Shown: positions 42,039 through 52,200, counted from the first letter of the stretch. The stretch: 64,000 bases of DNA from Eubacteriaceae bacterium UBA6119 (GCA_002423395.1 DIVZ01000006.1:87762-151761), one strand, 5' to 3'. Numbers and translations: made by a program. The notes: generated by a model from the sequence alone, not told the origin.

Positions 42039-44177
42039 ATGCTGAGACAAAAAGCTATTGCTGATTTTAAATACCTTCCTACAAAACTGCAGTGCGGCTA
42101 TGCCGATAAAATATTGTTTATAGATCTTGATAAATATCATATAGAAGAAAAGCACGTAAGCGAAGAAATTAAAAGCACTTTTATAGGCGGCAAAGGTTAC
42201 GGACTTAAATATTTGTGGGACGCTGTTAATGAAAATACTAAATGGAATGACAGTGAGAATGAAATAGTAATTACGACAGGTCCGCTTTCAGGTCTTACGC
42301 AGTACCCGGGCGCGGGAAGAGTAATTGCAACTACTCTATCGCCGCTTACCGAGATACCCGTTGACGTAAATACGGGAGGATATTTCGGACCTTACTTAAA
42401 GTTTTCGGGCTGGGACGGTCTTGAAATAAGAGGCAAGTCTGAAAAAGACGTTATTATATTCATAGACGGCAACGCGGGACGCGTAAAAATAATAGACGCT
42501 TCACTAGTAAAAGAACGCGATACTCACATACTCGCTCCTTATTTGATAGATAAATTTTCAAACGATGATAATGATAAGAAAAATATTTCTGTACTTTCCA
42601 GCGGCAGAGGAGCTGAGCACTCGAAAATCGGCACGATAAATTTCTCCTCGTATGATGTAAAGCATAATAAAATAAGGCAGAGACAAACAGGGCGCGGAGG
42701 CATGGGCACAGTTCTGAGGGACAAGCACATTTTAGCTGTCGTAATAAAATATACAGGAATAAACAATTCGCTGAACAACCCGTGCGATATTCATAAAATA
42801 AATGAACTGGCTATTAAACTTCACAGAGAAATTGCTACGCTTAATGAAGATAAAATATTAAAAACGTGCGGAACAGCAAATTATATTGGCTTAATGAATG
42901 ATGCCGAGTTGCTGCCGGTTAAAAACATGCAATACGGCTCTAACCCCGACGCGAAAAACATCGACGCGGGAGCGCTTTATAAAAAATATCAAAAGCAGTA
43001 TTCTACCGACGGCTGCTGGTTTGGCTGCAGTATCGCCTGCAAGAAAGTAATCGACGATTTTAAATTGCGCACAGGTCCTTACGCAGGAAGAAAAGTAACA
43101 ATTGACGGCCCGGATTATGAAATCTTGGCATCACTTGGAGCAAACTGCGCAGTGTTTAATTTGGAAGCAATTCTCGAGATGAATTTTTACTGCAATACTT
43201 ACGGTATAGACTCAGTTTCTTACGCGTGCGTAATGGCGTTTTTAATGGAATGTTACGAACGCGGCATAATAAACGATGAATTTACCGGAGGTCATAAGCT
43301 TAAATTCGGCAATTACAGGGCAATGCTTTCAGTGCTTCATGAAATGGCTGACGGAAGAGGACTTGGCATAGTAGCCGCAATAGGCATACAGGGAATTAAA
43401 GAATTGCTATGCGAAGAATACAATGAAGATATTGACTTTTTAAACGATATAGGGCTAGTTCAGGATGGTATAGAGTTCGGCTCGTATATGTCTAAAGAAT
43501 CGCTAGCGCAGCAGGGGAGCTACGGCATTACCAATAAAAGCCCGCAGCACGACCAATGTTGGATGATATCAATGGATAAATTAAAAAACAGCATCCCGAC
43601 AGTCGAAGCTAAAGCGCAGGCTCTTACAATATTTCCTATTTTCAGAACGATGTTCGGCATCGTAGGGCTTTGCAGGCTTCCGTGGAATAACATTATTCCG
43701 CTCCATTTAAAAAATTCGCCTAAGCATGAAGGCGAAATAATAAAAGAACACATAGAGGACTACTGCCTTGTGTACGAAGCTGTTACAGGCAGCAAAATGT
43801 CACTGAAAGAAATGATGCTTGCATCGGACAGAATATCCACATTCCAGCGTCTTTTCAATAAACGCATGGGAAAAGGCACAAGGAAATTTGATATGCTTCC
43901 GTATCGAGCTATGGGGCCTGTTACTCAAAGCGAATATTTATCAAAGCAGGAACTGTATGATGCGCAGATAAGAAATGAATTGGGCATGAGCCCCGATAAT
44001 TTTAGCTTAGATAAGAAAATAGAAATATTAAGAGATTACAGAAGCAAATTATATGAGGAATTAATAGACGCCACTTATAAAATAAGAGGATGGGATAATA
44101 ACGGAGTGCCTGCTGAGGAAAAAATTAAATCAGTAGGTTTAGGTGAAGAATATCTGGATTATATTAAGGAAAAATAA
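42039..44177 (+). CDS. aor: Aldehyde:ferredoxin oxidoreductase (tungsten type)
   Basis: 712 residues. The N-terminal domain has FIGGKGYGLKYLWD, TGPLSGLTQYPGAGR, and GYFGPYLKFSGWDGLEIRG; RQRQTGRGGMG follows, then the cluster-binding stretch DGCWFGCSIACKK and a later Cys in GLCRLPWNN. AOR oxidises aldehydes to acids, reducing ferredoxin, using a tungsten bis-pterin and a 4Fe-4S cluster. The first two cluster Cys are three residues apart instead of the CxxC of the archaeal enzyme. It overlaps no gene; glycerate kinase begins 17 bases later. Confidence 0.92.
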   Translation: MLRQKAIADFKYLPTKLQCGYADKILFIDLDKYHIEEKHVSEEIKSTFIGGKGYGLKYLWDAVNENTKWNDSENEIVITTGPLSGLTQYPGAGRVIATTLSPLTEIPVDVNTGGYFGPYLKFSGWDGLEIRGKSEKDVIIFIDGNAGRVKIIDASLVKERDTHILAPYLIDKFSNDDNDKKNISVLSSGRGAEHSKIGTINFSSYDVKHNKIRQRQTGRGGMGTVLRDKHILAVVIKYTGINNSLNNPCDIHKINELAIKLHREIATLNEDKILKTCGTANYIGLMNDAELLPVKNMQYGSNPDAKNIDAGALYKKYQKQYSTDGCWFGCSIACKKVIDDFKLRTGPYAGRKVTIDGPDYEILASLGANCAVFNLEAILEMNFYCNTYGIDSVSYACVMAFLMECYERGIINDEFTGGHKLKFGNYRAMLSVLHEMADGRGLGIVAAIGIQGIKELLCEEYNEDIDFLNDIGLVQDGIEFGSYMSKESLAQQGSYGITNKSPQHDQCWMISMDKLKNSIPTVEAKAQALTIFPIFRTMFGIVGLCRLPWNNIIPLHLKNSPKHEGEIIKEHIEDYCLVYEAVTGSKMSLKEMMLASDRISTFQRLFNKRMGKGTRKFDMLPYRAMGPVTQSEYLSKQELYDAQIRNELGMSPDNFSLDKKIEILRDYRSKLYEELIDATYKIRGWDNNGVPAEEKIKSVGLGEEYLDYIKEK

Positions 44178-44193
44178 AGAACTCGGTGGCATT

Positions 44194-45339
44194 ATGAAAA
44201 TTGTAATAGCAATCGATTCTTATAAAGGCACGATAAGTTCGCCAAATGCTGCGAACGCGATAAAAGAAGGTATTTGCGAGTATTTAACGACTGTAAATGC
44301 GGACGTTAAAATATTTCCGATGGCAGACGGAGGAGAAGGTACGCTTGACGCTGTGCTTGCGTTTGAGGAAAACGCGAGCTTGTGCAAAACAACCGCAAAA
44401 GACTGTTTAATGAGGGATAGTATTATCCCCTTTATAATTATTAAGCGAGACAATAGCCTAAGCGCGGTTGTTGAAATGGCCAGTATAGCAGGGCTTGCTC
44501 AGATGAAAAAAAATGAGCTAGACATAATGAGAGCGACCACGTTCGGCGTAGGTCAATGCATTAAAACTGCAATGGATAAGGGCGCGAGAACAATATATTT
44601 AGGCATAGGCGGAAGCGCGACGAACGATGCGGGCATAGGCATGATGCAGGCTCTCGGAGCGAAGTTTTTAGATGAATGCAATAACGACATTGCCCCCGGA
44701 GCGGCTCAAATCGGCAATATCAGAGATATTGATTTATGCGGGATTGACAAGAGAATTTGCGCTACACGTTTTGTTTCTGTTAGCGATGTAAAAAATCCAT
44801 TTTACGGACCAAACGGAGCGACACGGGTGTATGGTCCGCAAAAAGGAGCAACGCCAAAACAAGTTGAATGTATTGATAAAATGTTTGAGAAATTTTCAGG
44901 CATTGTTTTTTCTAATACAGGCATTGATTTGCAGAATATAAAAGGCTCGGGAGCAGGCGGCGGCATAGGCGGAGGAGCAGCCGCGTTTTTAAACTCAGAA
45001 TTTAAAACAGGCGCGGACTGGCTTATAGAGTATTCTAAAATTGAGCAAGATATAGCCGACGCGGATTTGGTAATAACGGGAGAGGGAAGAACAGACGAGC
45101 AGACTTTTAACGATAAGCTGCCTATGCGAATAGGTGCCATTTGCAAAAAATACGATAAATATGCTATAGCTATAAGCGGCGGCCGCACTATTGGCAAATA
45201 CGATATGAAAAATCACGGAATAGAAGCTATATACGCTCTTACCGATTATTATGATATAGACCGTGCTATGAACGATACGCACGCTTGTTTGATAAATGCG
45301 ACTGCAAAAATATGCGAAGAAGTGTTCAGCCGCTGCTGA
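44194..45339 (+). CDS. Glycerate kinase, GlxK/GarK type
   Basis: 381 residues from ATG 44194 (an earlier in-frame start would overlap the AOR gene). IAIDSYKGTISSPNAANAI, FPMADGGEGTLDAV, IGGSATNDAGIGMMQALG, GPNGATRVYGPQKGA and ITGEGRTDEQTFNDK are the glycerate 2-kinase family motifs. It phosphorylates D-glycerate. Placed after AOR, it might handle glycerate formed from glyceraldehyde; that link is inference. Confidence 0.93.
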   Translation: MKIVIAIDSYKGTISSPNAANAIKEGICEYLTTVNADVKIFPMADGGEGTLDAVLAFEENASLCKTTAKDCLMRDSIIPFIIIKRDNSLSAVVEMASIAGLAQMKKNELDIMRATTFGVGQCIKTAMDKGARTIYLGIGGSATNDAGIGMMQALGAKFLDECNNDIAPGAAQIGNIRDIDLCGIDKRICATRFVSVSDVKNPFYGPNGATRVYGPQKGATPKQVECIDKMFEKFSGIVFSNTGIDLQNIKGSGAGGGIGGGAAAFLNSEFKTGADWLIEYSKIEQDIADADLVITGEGRTDEQTFNDKLPMRIGAICKKYDKYAIAISGGRTIGKYDMKNHGIEAIYALTDYYDIDRAMNDTHACLINATAKICEEVFSRC

Positions 45340-45347
45340 GGTGTTAA

Positions 45348-46658
45348 ATGTATAATATGTACGATCTGATTGAAAAGAAAAAGCACGCTCTTCCTCTAAG
45401 TAAAGAAGAGATTGATTATATTGTAACTAATTTTACTAATGAAATAATACCTGATTACCAGATGAGCGCTTTTTTAATGGCGGCGTGGTTTAACAAACTG
45501 TCGGAAGATGAGACATTTTATCTTACACAGGCAATGAAAGACTCGGGAGACGTGATGGATCTTAGCGAGGTTGAAGGAATAATAGCAGACAAACATTCTA
45601 CAGGCGGAGTGGGTGATAAAATATCGCTTATACTTTCGCCGATTATGGCTTGTCTCGGAGTAAAAATAGCAAAGATGTCGGGAAAAGGGCTTGGATTTAC
45701 CGGCGGGACAATTGATAAGCTTGAGTCGATTCCGGGTTTTTCAACACACCTGCAAAGAGATGAATTTATTGAAAATATAAACAGTATAGGAATGTCAATA
45801 ACGTCCCAGAGCGCAAACTTAACCCCTGCCGATAAAAAAATTTATGCTCTTAGGGATGTTACGGCTATAGTAGACGATACGGCTTTAATAGCTTCAAGCA
45901 TAATGAGCAAGAAGCTTGCTATGGGCGCGGACGTTATAGCCCTTGACGTAAAATGCGGAAGCGGCGCATTTATGAAAGAGTATATAGACGCAGAAAAGCT
46001 TGCACGTCAGATGGTCGCCATTGGAAAAAACGCGGGCAAAAAAATATCGGCTGTTATTACGGATATGAACGCGCCTCTCGGTAGGTGCGTAGGAAATTCT
46101 ATAGAAGTAACGGAAGCTGTAATGTGCCTTAAAGGGCAGATACCTGATGATATTAAACAGGTAACATACGCGCTGGGTGCGCAGATACTTATACTTTCTG
46201 ATATAGCAAGTGACGAAGCGTATGCATATAAAATGATGGATGATGCGATAAGCAGTAAAAAAGCGTACAATAAATTTATTCAATTCATAACCGCACAAGG
46301 CGGTGACGCAATCTATATCGAAGACACCGCGAAGCTGCCTTTATCAAATATAATTGTTAATGTACGCGCCGAGACGGAAGGCTATATATGTGCTATTGAC
46401 TGCGAAAAAGTCGGAAGAGCGGCGGCGGAGGCCGGAGCGGGAAGAAAAAAGAAAGATGATGTCATAGATTATGGCGCAGGAATTTATTTTAATAAAACAT
46501 ATGGTGAGCATACACAAAAAACCGGAATTATTGCTCAGATTTATTCTTCTAATAAAGAAGCTGCTAACACTGCTTATGAAATATTAAAAGATGCGATAAC
46601 TATATCGGGCTCCAACCCACCCGAAAGAAAGCTTGTAAAAGGTGTTATAAATGGATGA
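45348..46658 (+). CDS. pdp: Pyrimidine-nucleoside phosphorylase
   Basis: 436 residues. MYDLIEKKKHALPLSKEEID, DKHSTGGVGDKISL (phosphate loop), KMSGKGLGFTGGTIDKLESI and DVKCGSGAFMK identify the thymidine/pyrimidine-nucleoside phosphorylase family. GAGGTG ends four bases before ATG 45348. It splits pyrimidine nucleosides to base and (deoxy)ribose 1-phosphate. Its end overlaps recX by eight bases. Confidence 0.93.
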   Translation: MYNMYDLIEKKKHALPLSKEEIDYIVTNFTNEIIPDYQMSAFLMAAWFNKLSEDETFYLTQAMKDSGDVMDLSEVEGIIADKHSTGGVGDKISLILSPIMACLGVKIAKMSGKGLGFTGGTIDKLESIPGFSTHLQRDEFIENINSIGMSITSQSANLTPADKKIYALRDVTAIVDDTALIASSIMSKKLAMGADVIALDVKCGSGAFMKEYIDAEKLARQMVAIGKNAGKKISAVITDMNAPLGRCVGNSIEVTEAVMCLKGQIPDDIKQVTYALGAQILILSDIASDEAYAYKMMDDAISSKKAYNKFIQFITAQGGDAIYIEDTAKLPLSNIIVNVRAETEGYICAIDCEKVGRAAAEAGAGRKKKDDVIDYGAGIYFNKTYGEHTQKTGIIAQIYSSNKEAANTAYEILKDAITISGSNPPERKLVKGVING

Positions 46659-47112
46659 TGCATACGAAAAAGCTCTTAATTATCTTTCGATTAAAGACAG
46701 AAGCCAAAAACAGATAACAGCTTATCTTATAAAATGCGGCTTTAATGATACACAAATCAGCGAATGTATTGACAAACTTCAGGAGTATAATTTTCTGAAT
46801 GACAGGGTATATGCCCATAATTTGATGTATAAATTAAAAAATAAAGACTACTCTCTTGCAATGGCGGAAGCTTATTTAAAAAAAGAGGGTATTGAAGACT
46901 GCAGTATTGAGGAAGTTCTGCGCCTTTTAGGCGATGAATACGAGATAAAATCTCTTAATAACTTTTTATTAAAAGAACTTAAGGATAAAAAAATAAATTA
47001 CGCGCTGATAAATAAAGTAAAAAGCAAAGCGATAAGAAACGGTTTTAGGACTTATTACTTAGAAGACGCTTTAATTGACGCAGCGCATAAATTGACGGAG
47101 GAGAATTTATAA
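46651..47112 (+). CDS. recX: RecX-family regulatory protein
   Basis: 153 residues. Repeated three-helix RecX units: DRSQKQITAYLIKCGFNDTQISECIDKLQEYNFLNDRVYAHNL, then a second unit with SLAMAEAYLKKEGIE. RecX modulates RecA filaments. No recA is nearby. Overlaps pdp by eight bases and shares one base with gpsA (TAATG), indicating tight coupling. Confidence 0.85.
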   Translation: MDDAYEKALNYLSIKDRSQKQITAYLIKCGFNDTQISECIDKLQEYNFLNDRVYAHNLMYKLKNKDYSLAMAEAYLKKEGIEDCSIEEVLRLLGDEYEIKSLNNFLLKELKDKKINYALINKVKSKAIRNGFRTYYLEDALIDAAHKLTEENL

Positions 47113-48074
47113 TGAACGTAACTGTGCTGGGATGCGGAAGATGGGGAAGCTTTCACGCTTCATACAGCTGTGATATCGGGCATAATGTCATACTGTGGGG
47201 CAGAGAGAGCTCAAAAAATATGGAAAAGCTTAAAAAAGACAGGAAAAATGAATATATGCCGCTTCCTTTAGGAGTTGAGCTGTCGACGGATTTGGCATAT
47301 TCTGTTAGAAACGCCGACTACGTTATTATATCGGTAAGCAGCCAGGAACTCAGAAACCTCCTTGAAAGCCTGAAAGACTTGGATTTTACAAATAAAACAA
47401 TAATACTTGCTATGAAAGGAATAGAGCAGGACAGCGGCAAAAGGCTGAGCGAAATTGTGTATGAATATTTGACATGTGTATCGCTTGCGGTATGGGTAGG
47501 CCCTGGGCATGTTCAGAATTATGTTTATAAAATCCCTAACTGCATGATAATAGACTCCGTAAATCATGAAACGGTTGCTGATATTGTTGAGAAATTCAAT
47601 ACGAACATAATGAGACTTTATATGGGAGACGACATAATAGGAACCGAGATAGGAGCCGCCGCGAAAAACGTTATAGGAATAGGAGCGGGAATGCTTGACG
47701 GACTTGGTTACACAAGTCTTAAAGGCGCGCTTATGGCGCGCGGCGCAAGGGAAGTATCGCGTTTAATAAAAGCAATGGGTGGAGCGGAAATTACGGCTTA
47801 TGGACTCTCTCATCTTGGAGATTATGAAGCCACGCTGTTTTCACCTTATTCCAACAACAGGCGTTTCGGGGAAATGTTTATAGGCGGACACGAATTTGAC
47901 AAATTAGCCGAAGGTGTGTATACTACTAAGGCGATGATGCTGCTTGCGGAAAATTACGGCGTAGAACTGCCCATAACGCAGTGCATTTTCGAAATAATAT
48001 ACAATCATAAAGACCCCAAAGAAGCTATGGCTGCTTTGTTTGTGCGTACGGTAAAAGGGGAGTTTATAGATTAG
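47112..48074 (+). CDS. gpsA: NAD(P)-dependent glycerol-3-phosphate dehydrogenase
   Basis: 320 residues. VLGCGRWGSFHA (nucleotide loop, less usual than GAGSWG), ILAMKGIEQDSGKRLSE, VWVGPGH, EIGAAAKNVIGIGAGMLDGLG (catalytic Lys) and NNRRFGEMFIGG match GpsA. It makes sn-glycerol 3-phosphate for phospholipids. Divergent N-terminal motif and replaced GPS stretch (VGPGHVQN), but the core is clear. Confidence 0.88.
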   Translation: MNVTVLGCGRWGSFHASYSCDIGHNVILWGRESSKNMEKLKKDRKNEYMPLPLGVELSTDLAYSVRNADYVIISVSSQELRNLLESLKDLDFTNKTIILAMKGIEQDSGKRLSEIVYEYLTCVSLAVWVGPGHVQNYVYKIPNCMIIDSVNHETVADIVEKFNTNIMRLYMGDDIIGTEIGAAAKNVIGIGAGMLDGLGYTSLKGALMARGAREVSRLIKAMGGAEITAYGLSHLGDYEATLFSPYSNNRRFGEMFIGGHEFDKLAEGVYTTKAMMLLAENYGVELPITQCIFEIIYNHKDPKEAMAALFVRTVKGEFID

Positions 48075-48102
48075 GTATCAGTTTGGAAAGGTGTGATGCA
48101 TT

Positions 48103-48918
48103 ATGCTGATTAATTCGGCGCGAGTAATATATTTCTCGCCAACAGGCACCACAAAAACAGTAGTTGCCGCTATTGCACAGGGAACGGGGATAAAAAAAGT
48201 CAATTATACAGACATTACTTTGCCATCAGCTCGTAAAGTAAATTTGATAACCGTTAAAGAAGATCTGCTAATTATCGGAATTCCGGTATACGAAGAAAAA
48301 GTGCCTAGATTACTTACTGAGACTTTAAAAAGCCTGTCAGGTGAAGGAAAGCCGGCTGTTGTTGTAACGGTATACGGAAATATTGCGGACGGAACAGCAT
48401 TAAGCGAGATGAAAACAATAGTCAAAAACGCGGGTTTTGTGCCTGTAGCTGCGGCAAGTTTTATAGGAGAACATTCGTTTTCCACAAAAGAGGTGCCAAT
48501 AGCGGCAGGACGACCCAATTTGTGCGATGAGCACAACGCAAAACAGTTCGGGCAGATGATTATTAACAAGCTTAATTCAACGGAGGACATAAGCAAAATT
48601 GAAGCGGTTGTACCCAACGGAAAACTTCTTTTTATGGCAAAAGTGCTTCCCGAAAACAGCGCGAAAATGTTTACGGAAAAACCCGACATTGACAAGAATT
48701 TATGCACTGGATGCGGGCTGTGCTCAAAGCTGTGCCCTGTTGGGGCAATTGATATAAACACTTTGGAAATTGACGACAGTAAATGTCTGAGATGTTTTAG
48801 CTGCGTAAGGGCATGCGATGCTCAGGCAAGGAAAATTACATATAAGAAAAAGCTGCTTGTTAAAAAAGTGCTGGGCGCCAAAAGCAAAAAAGATAGTGAA
48901 GTTAAGTTGTATTTATAA
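48103..48918 (+). CDS. EFR1-type flavodoxin plus 2[4Fe-4S] ferredoxin
   Basis: 271 residues. N-terminal flavodoxin-like domain (VIYFSPTGTTKTVVAAIAQG), IGIPVYEEKVPRLL and SFIGEHSFS; C-terminal ferredoxin with CTGCGLCSKLCPVGAI and CLRCFSCVRACDAQA. This is the EFR1 family of anaerobes. It probably shuttles electrons between ferredoxin- and flavin-linked enzymes. Last gene of the AOR-to-EFR1 cluster; terminator directly at the stop. Confidence 0.93.
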   Translation: MLINSARVIYFSPTGTTKTVVAAIAQGTGIKKVNYTDITLPSARKVNLITVKEDLLIIGIPVYEEKVPRLLTETLKSLSGEGKPAVVVTVYGNIADGTALSEMKTIVKNAGFVPVAAASFIGEHSFSTKEVPIAAGRPNLCDEHNAKQFGQMIINKLNSTEDISKIEAVVPNGKLLFMAKVLPENSAKMFTEKPDIDKNLCTGCGLCSKLCPVGAIDINTLEIDDSKCLRCFSCVRACDAQARKITYKKKLLVKKVLGAKSKKDSEVKLYL

Positions 48919-48938
48919 AGAGCTGAAAGGCTCTTTTT
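48917..48938 (+). terminator. Terminator after the EFR1 gene
   Basis: AAAGAGC (48917-48923, overlapping the stop codon), loop TGAAAG, GCTCTTT (48930-48936), then T. Confidence 0.82.
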
Positions 48939-49048
48939 ATTATTATGTTATTTTAATTATATATAAATAATGTTATTATTGAATATCATATTTTAAAAGA
49001 ATATAATTTCCTTTATAAACAAAATATGTGGTAAGGGCAATTAATGAA

Positions 49049-50575
49049 ATGAATGATGATGAAAACATCGAAATTAAAAAAAAGCAAAAAATTATAGAAC
49101 GTGAATATAAACATATTCCGATTATATTAAAACGTTATTCGTTTGCTAATAAAATCACTATTTGCAGACTACATAGTCTAAAATTATTAAAAGAAAATAA
49201 TATAAAAATAAGTATACAACAAAACGAAATACCGCCTTGGATTTTAGAAACTTTTGCATTGTTTGCAATTATGACAGATAAAGAATATGATAAAAAAGAA
49301 TTTATTATCAAGAATGACAAAACTTTTTATAAAATAATTAATACAATTTCCAATTATATTCATCCAGAATTTACAAAAGTTAATAAAGAAGAATTATTAA
49401 ATAATTTATTTATGATATTACCTATACAACAATTTAAATATCAAAACCCTGATTTTTTTAAAATATTTAGATACAATTATTTTTTTTCATTTATTAATGA
49501 GCATATTAATATGCCTGAAGAATTTCAAAATAAATTTAATGCTAGTTATAATGAATTTATAGATTTTGGTTTTTTTGTTATCACATTCTTACCTAATAAT
49601 TTTAGTAATAAAGTTTTATATTATGTTATAAATAATAAATATAAGACTGTGATAAAAAATCTAATGATAAATAGAAAGAACTTTATCCAAAAACAAAATG
49701 ATTTATTATCAAATAATATTAATAGCTATTTTTATGCTTTTAAATATTTTTCAAATTATCCATTTATCGAAGAAAATAAAATCATATATTTCCCATTACC
49801 GCATTTAATAATTGAAGCTGTAACAGATTCATTACTATATAGATTAACAGAACAAAACAATAATTTAAGAGCACTTATAGGAAAAGAAGTAATTGAAAAT
49901 TATTTATTTGAAATTTTAAAAGTTTCAGGTTTATATGACGAAGTAAAAAAAGAACAATCTTATTATATTGGCAAAAATAAAATTATGTCACCAGATGTTA
50001 TGTTATATAAAGATAATGTGTGCGTTTTATTTGATTGCAAGTCATCAGTACCAAAATTAAAATTACGTGAATTTGATAAAAATGCTATAGAAGAAACAAT
50101 AAATCTTTCGGCACAAAGAATAGTCAAATTGTATGATAGATTAAAAGAATTTGGGGAATATTATTATCCGTTTTCAAAAGATAATACTTTTAAACTAGGA
50201 AATATATTTGGTGTAATAATATTGTTAGAAAATAATTTTATTTCTAAAAAAATAATTTACGAAAAAGCAATACAATATAAAAAACTATATGATAATGAAA
50301 TTGAAAAAAATTACTTACAATCTAATGTAAAAATAATTAGTATGAATGAAATAGAATATTTTACTTTTTATAATAAAAATATCATTACTGCCCTAACTAT
50401 AAATAGAGATCAAATTGAAAATGCTAATTGGCATGATATGATAATGACTAATTACAATATACCTTCTGAATCAAAAATAAGAAACAAACTGTTAGAAAGC
50501 TGTGATAATGAATTAAAAGAACGTATGTATAAACTTGTTGATGAACTTACTGAAAATGGACTATTAAAAAAATAA
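49049..50575 (+). CDS. Hypothetical protein with PD-(D/E)XK nuclease-like motif
   Basis: 508 residues from ATG 49049 (a GTG at 49028 is possible). Extremely rich in Lys, Asn, Ile and Phe. The first 290 residues are helical and unrecognised. Then EVIENYLFEILKVSGLYDEV (Glu helix), MSPDVMLYKDNVCVLFDCKSS (Asp ... Asp-Cys-Lys, about 313-332) resembles a restriction-endonuclease-like core. Single gene between operons of host composition, flanked by terminators, so probably an acquired defence-type gene. The nuclease call rests on one motif. Confidence 0.55.
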   Translation: MNDDENIEIKKKQKIIEREYKHIPIILKRYSFANKITICRLHSLKLLKENNIKISIQQNEIPPWILETFALFAIMTDKEYDKKEFIIKNDKTFYKIINTISNYIHPEFTKVNKEELLNNLFMILPIQQFKYQNPDFFKIFRYNYFFSFINEHINMPEEFQNKFNASYNEFIDFGFFVITFLPNNFSNKVLYYVINNKYKTVIKNLMINRKNFIQKQNDLLSNNINSYFYAFKYFSNYPFIEENKIIYFPLPHLIIEAVTDSLLYRLTEQNNNLRALIGKEVIENYLFEILKVSGLYDEVKKEQSYYIGKNKIMSPDVMLYKDNVCVLFDCKSSVPKLKLREFDKNAIEETINLSAQRIVKLYDRLKEFGEYYYPFSKDNTFKLGNIFGVIILLENNFISKKIIYEKAIQYKKLYDNEIEKNYLQSNVKIISMNEIEYFTFYNKNIITALTINRDQIENANWHDMIMTNYNIPSESKIRNKLLESCDNELKERMYKLVDELTENGLLKK

Positions 50576-50615
50576 AGTTTAACTTAACTTTAATTACTTA
50601 TGTATATTTATCACA

Positions 50616-50645
50616 CAAAAAGAGAGCTTTTAAGCTCTCTTAATT
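50616..50645. terminator. Bidirectional terminator between convergent genes
   Basis: AAGAGAG (50620-50626) pairs with CTCTCTT (50635-50641) around CTTTTAAG; five A before give a T run on the minus strand for the exporter operon. Confidence 0.75.
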
Positions 50646-50652
50646 TATTATT

Positions 50653-52200
50653 TTATTCTTCATTATACAGCCCGAACAGCTTTAAAAACTTCTGCCAGAA
50701 AGTTAGCTCCGCCGTCTGTTCATCGTTTGTATTATCTTTGGTATCCGTAATCTGTATCGGGTCAGCCTTTAATACAAACTGTACCGCTGTTATGTTGGTG
50801 TTTTTATCCGATACAAACGAAATAGTCTTTCCGCCGCTGCCCGAAATGGTGTCTAATATATCGTCCACCTGATCTGCTATCTGAGTGTCAATATCGGCTG
50901 TGCCTGCTACAAACTGGCTTGTGCCGTTTTTATACTCGCTTATTCCGTCTTTTAGGCTTAACAGCGCGGTATTCAGAACATCCGCTGAATTATACAAATC
51001 ATTTGCCGATGACGCTAATTGCGATGTAGATGTTTTAAGCGCATCTATGCCTCCCGATAAATCTTCCGCGCCTGACGCTAAAGATGATACTCCGCCCGTA
51101 TAACTCTTCAGACCGTCTACAAACTGCACCACGCCGTCAAGCTGAGCTTTTAAAGAGGCTAAACTGGGTATGCCTTCTAAAATAACGCTGTAATTCTCTG
51201 GAGTTAAAGTTGGAAGAGATAAATTCATTGCCGCTAACTGGCTGTTTACACTGTCAAACGTTGACTGCAATATACTCTGCGCTCCGCCTAATAATGATGA
51301 GTTCTGAGCCGCGAGCGAATTAAGGCCGCTCTCAATGCCGTCGGCTCCCATTTGAAGCCCTACAACGCCTGCGTCAAGCTGCGCCATGCCGTCTTTATAC
51401 TCTTTAAGACCTGTAACGTACTGGCCCATTCCATCGGATAACTGCTGCGCGCCCGAAAGCAAATCAGCCGCGCCGCTGTCAAGCTGCTTAACTGTATCGG
51501 TAAGCTGGCTTATTTGTTTTGTGAATTGGCTGTAATCTATATCCAAATTAAGAGCGAGTTTTATTCCGTTAATTGTAATGGCGTCCATTTCAAAATCGTG
51601 AACATCAGCTGTAAGGTAAATATCGGCTCCGTTGCCCGGAAGGACTGTATATGCAAACTGTTTATCGCCGCCGGCTTCCGCTATTGTGGCGTTTTCGGTT
51701 TTGATATTATCGCAAAGTGAACTATCAAGCGCAAGAGTTACCTGTAGCGCGTAATTGTTATAAAACGAACTGTTTACTTTAGAGTTTTTTGTAATTTTTA
51801 CTTCTATTTCAAGTTTTCCGCTTTTACACGCAAGGGAAGAAGGAGCTATTTCTTTTCCGTCAAGCGAGTATTTTATTGATATGTTCCAAGGCAGCTGCTT
51901 TGACTTAAGCGTTCCTTGATAATAAAGTTTATCCGCCGAAGACGTTATTGTTATTTCATCGCCGGATTTGTTTATTACATCAGTCGTAGTAAGATTCTCA
52001 ACTGCGGTATAATCGCCGTAATCTACTATATTTTTATCCGAAAAAATATTGACGACAAATACGTTTGCAACTTCTCCGTTTTGCGAAAGTATGCCGTAAA
52101 CAACTTCTTCTTTCTGCGTCGGAGTAGTTTTAGCATAAGCTGATACGGAAAATGTACATATGAGCATGAGAGTCAGAATTACGGATAGTATTTTTTTCAT
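50653..52200 (-). CDS. Exported partner of the MMPL exporter, YhgE-like repeats
   Basis: 515 residues. Signal peptide 1-23 (ILSVILTLMLICTFSVSAYA), a beta-rich domain to about 225, then a long helical region with repeated L-x-x-G-A-x-x-L units (LDSGAADLLSGAQQLSDGMGQ, SLASGAEDLSGGIDALKTS) as in YhgE/Pip-type proteins. The C-terminal helix may anchor it. It overlaps the MMPL gene by four bases and is transcribed after it, so it likely forms part of the export complex. Confidence 0.75.
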   Translation of the reverse strand: MKKILSVILTLMLICTFSVSAYAKTTPTQKEEVVYGILSQNGEVANVFVVNIFSDKNIVDYGDYTAVENLTTTDVINKSGDEITITSSADKLYYQGTLKSKQLPWNISIKYSLDGKEIAPSSLACKSGKLEIEVKITKNSKVNSSFYNNYALQVTLALDSSLCDNIKTENATIAEAGGDKQFAYTVLPGNGADIYLTADVHDFEMDAITINGIKLALNLDIDYSQFTKQISQLTDTVKQLDSGAADLLSGAQQLSDGMGQYVTGLKEYKDGMAQLDAGVVGLQMGADGIESGLNSLAAQNSSLLGGAQSILQSTFDSVNSQLAAMNLSLPTLTPENYSVILEGIPSLASLKAQLDGVVQFVDGLKSYTGGVSSLASGAEDLSGGIDALKTSTSQLASSANDLYNSADVLNTALLSLKDGISEYKNGTSQFVAGTADIDTQIADQVDDILDTISGSGGKTISFVSDKNTNITAVQFVLKADPIQITDTKDNTNDEQTAELTFWQKFLKLFGLYNEE

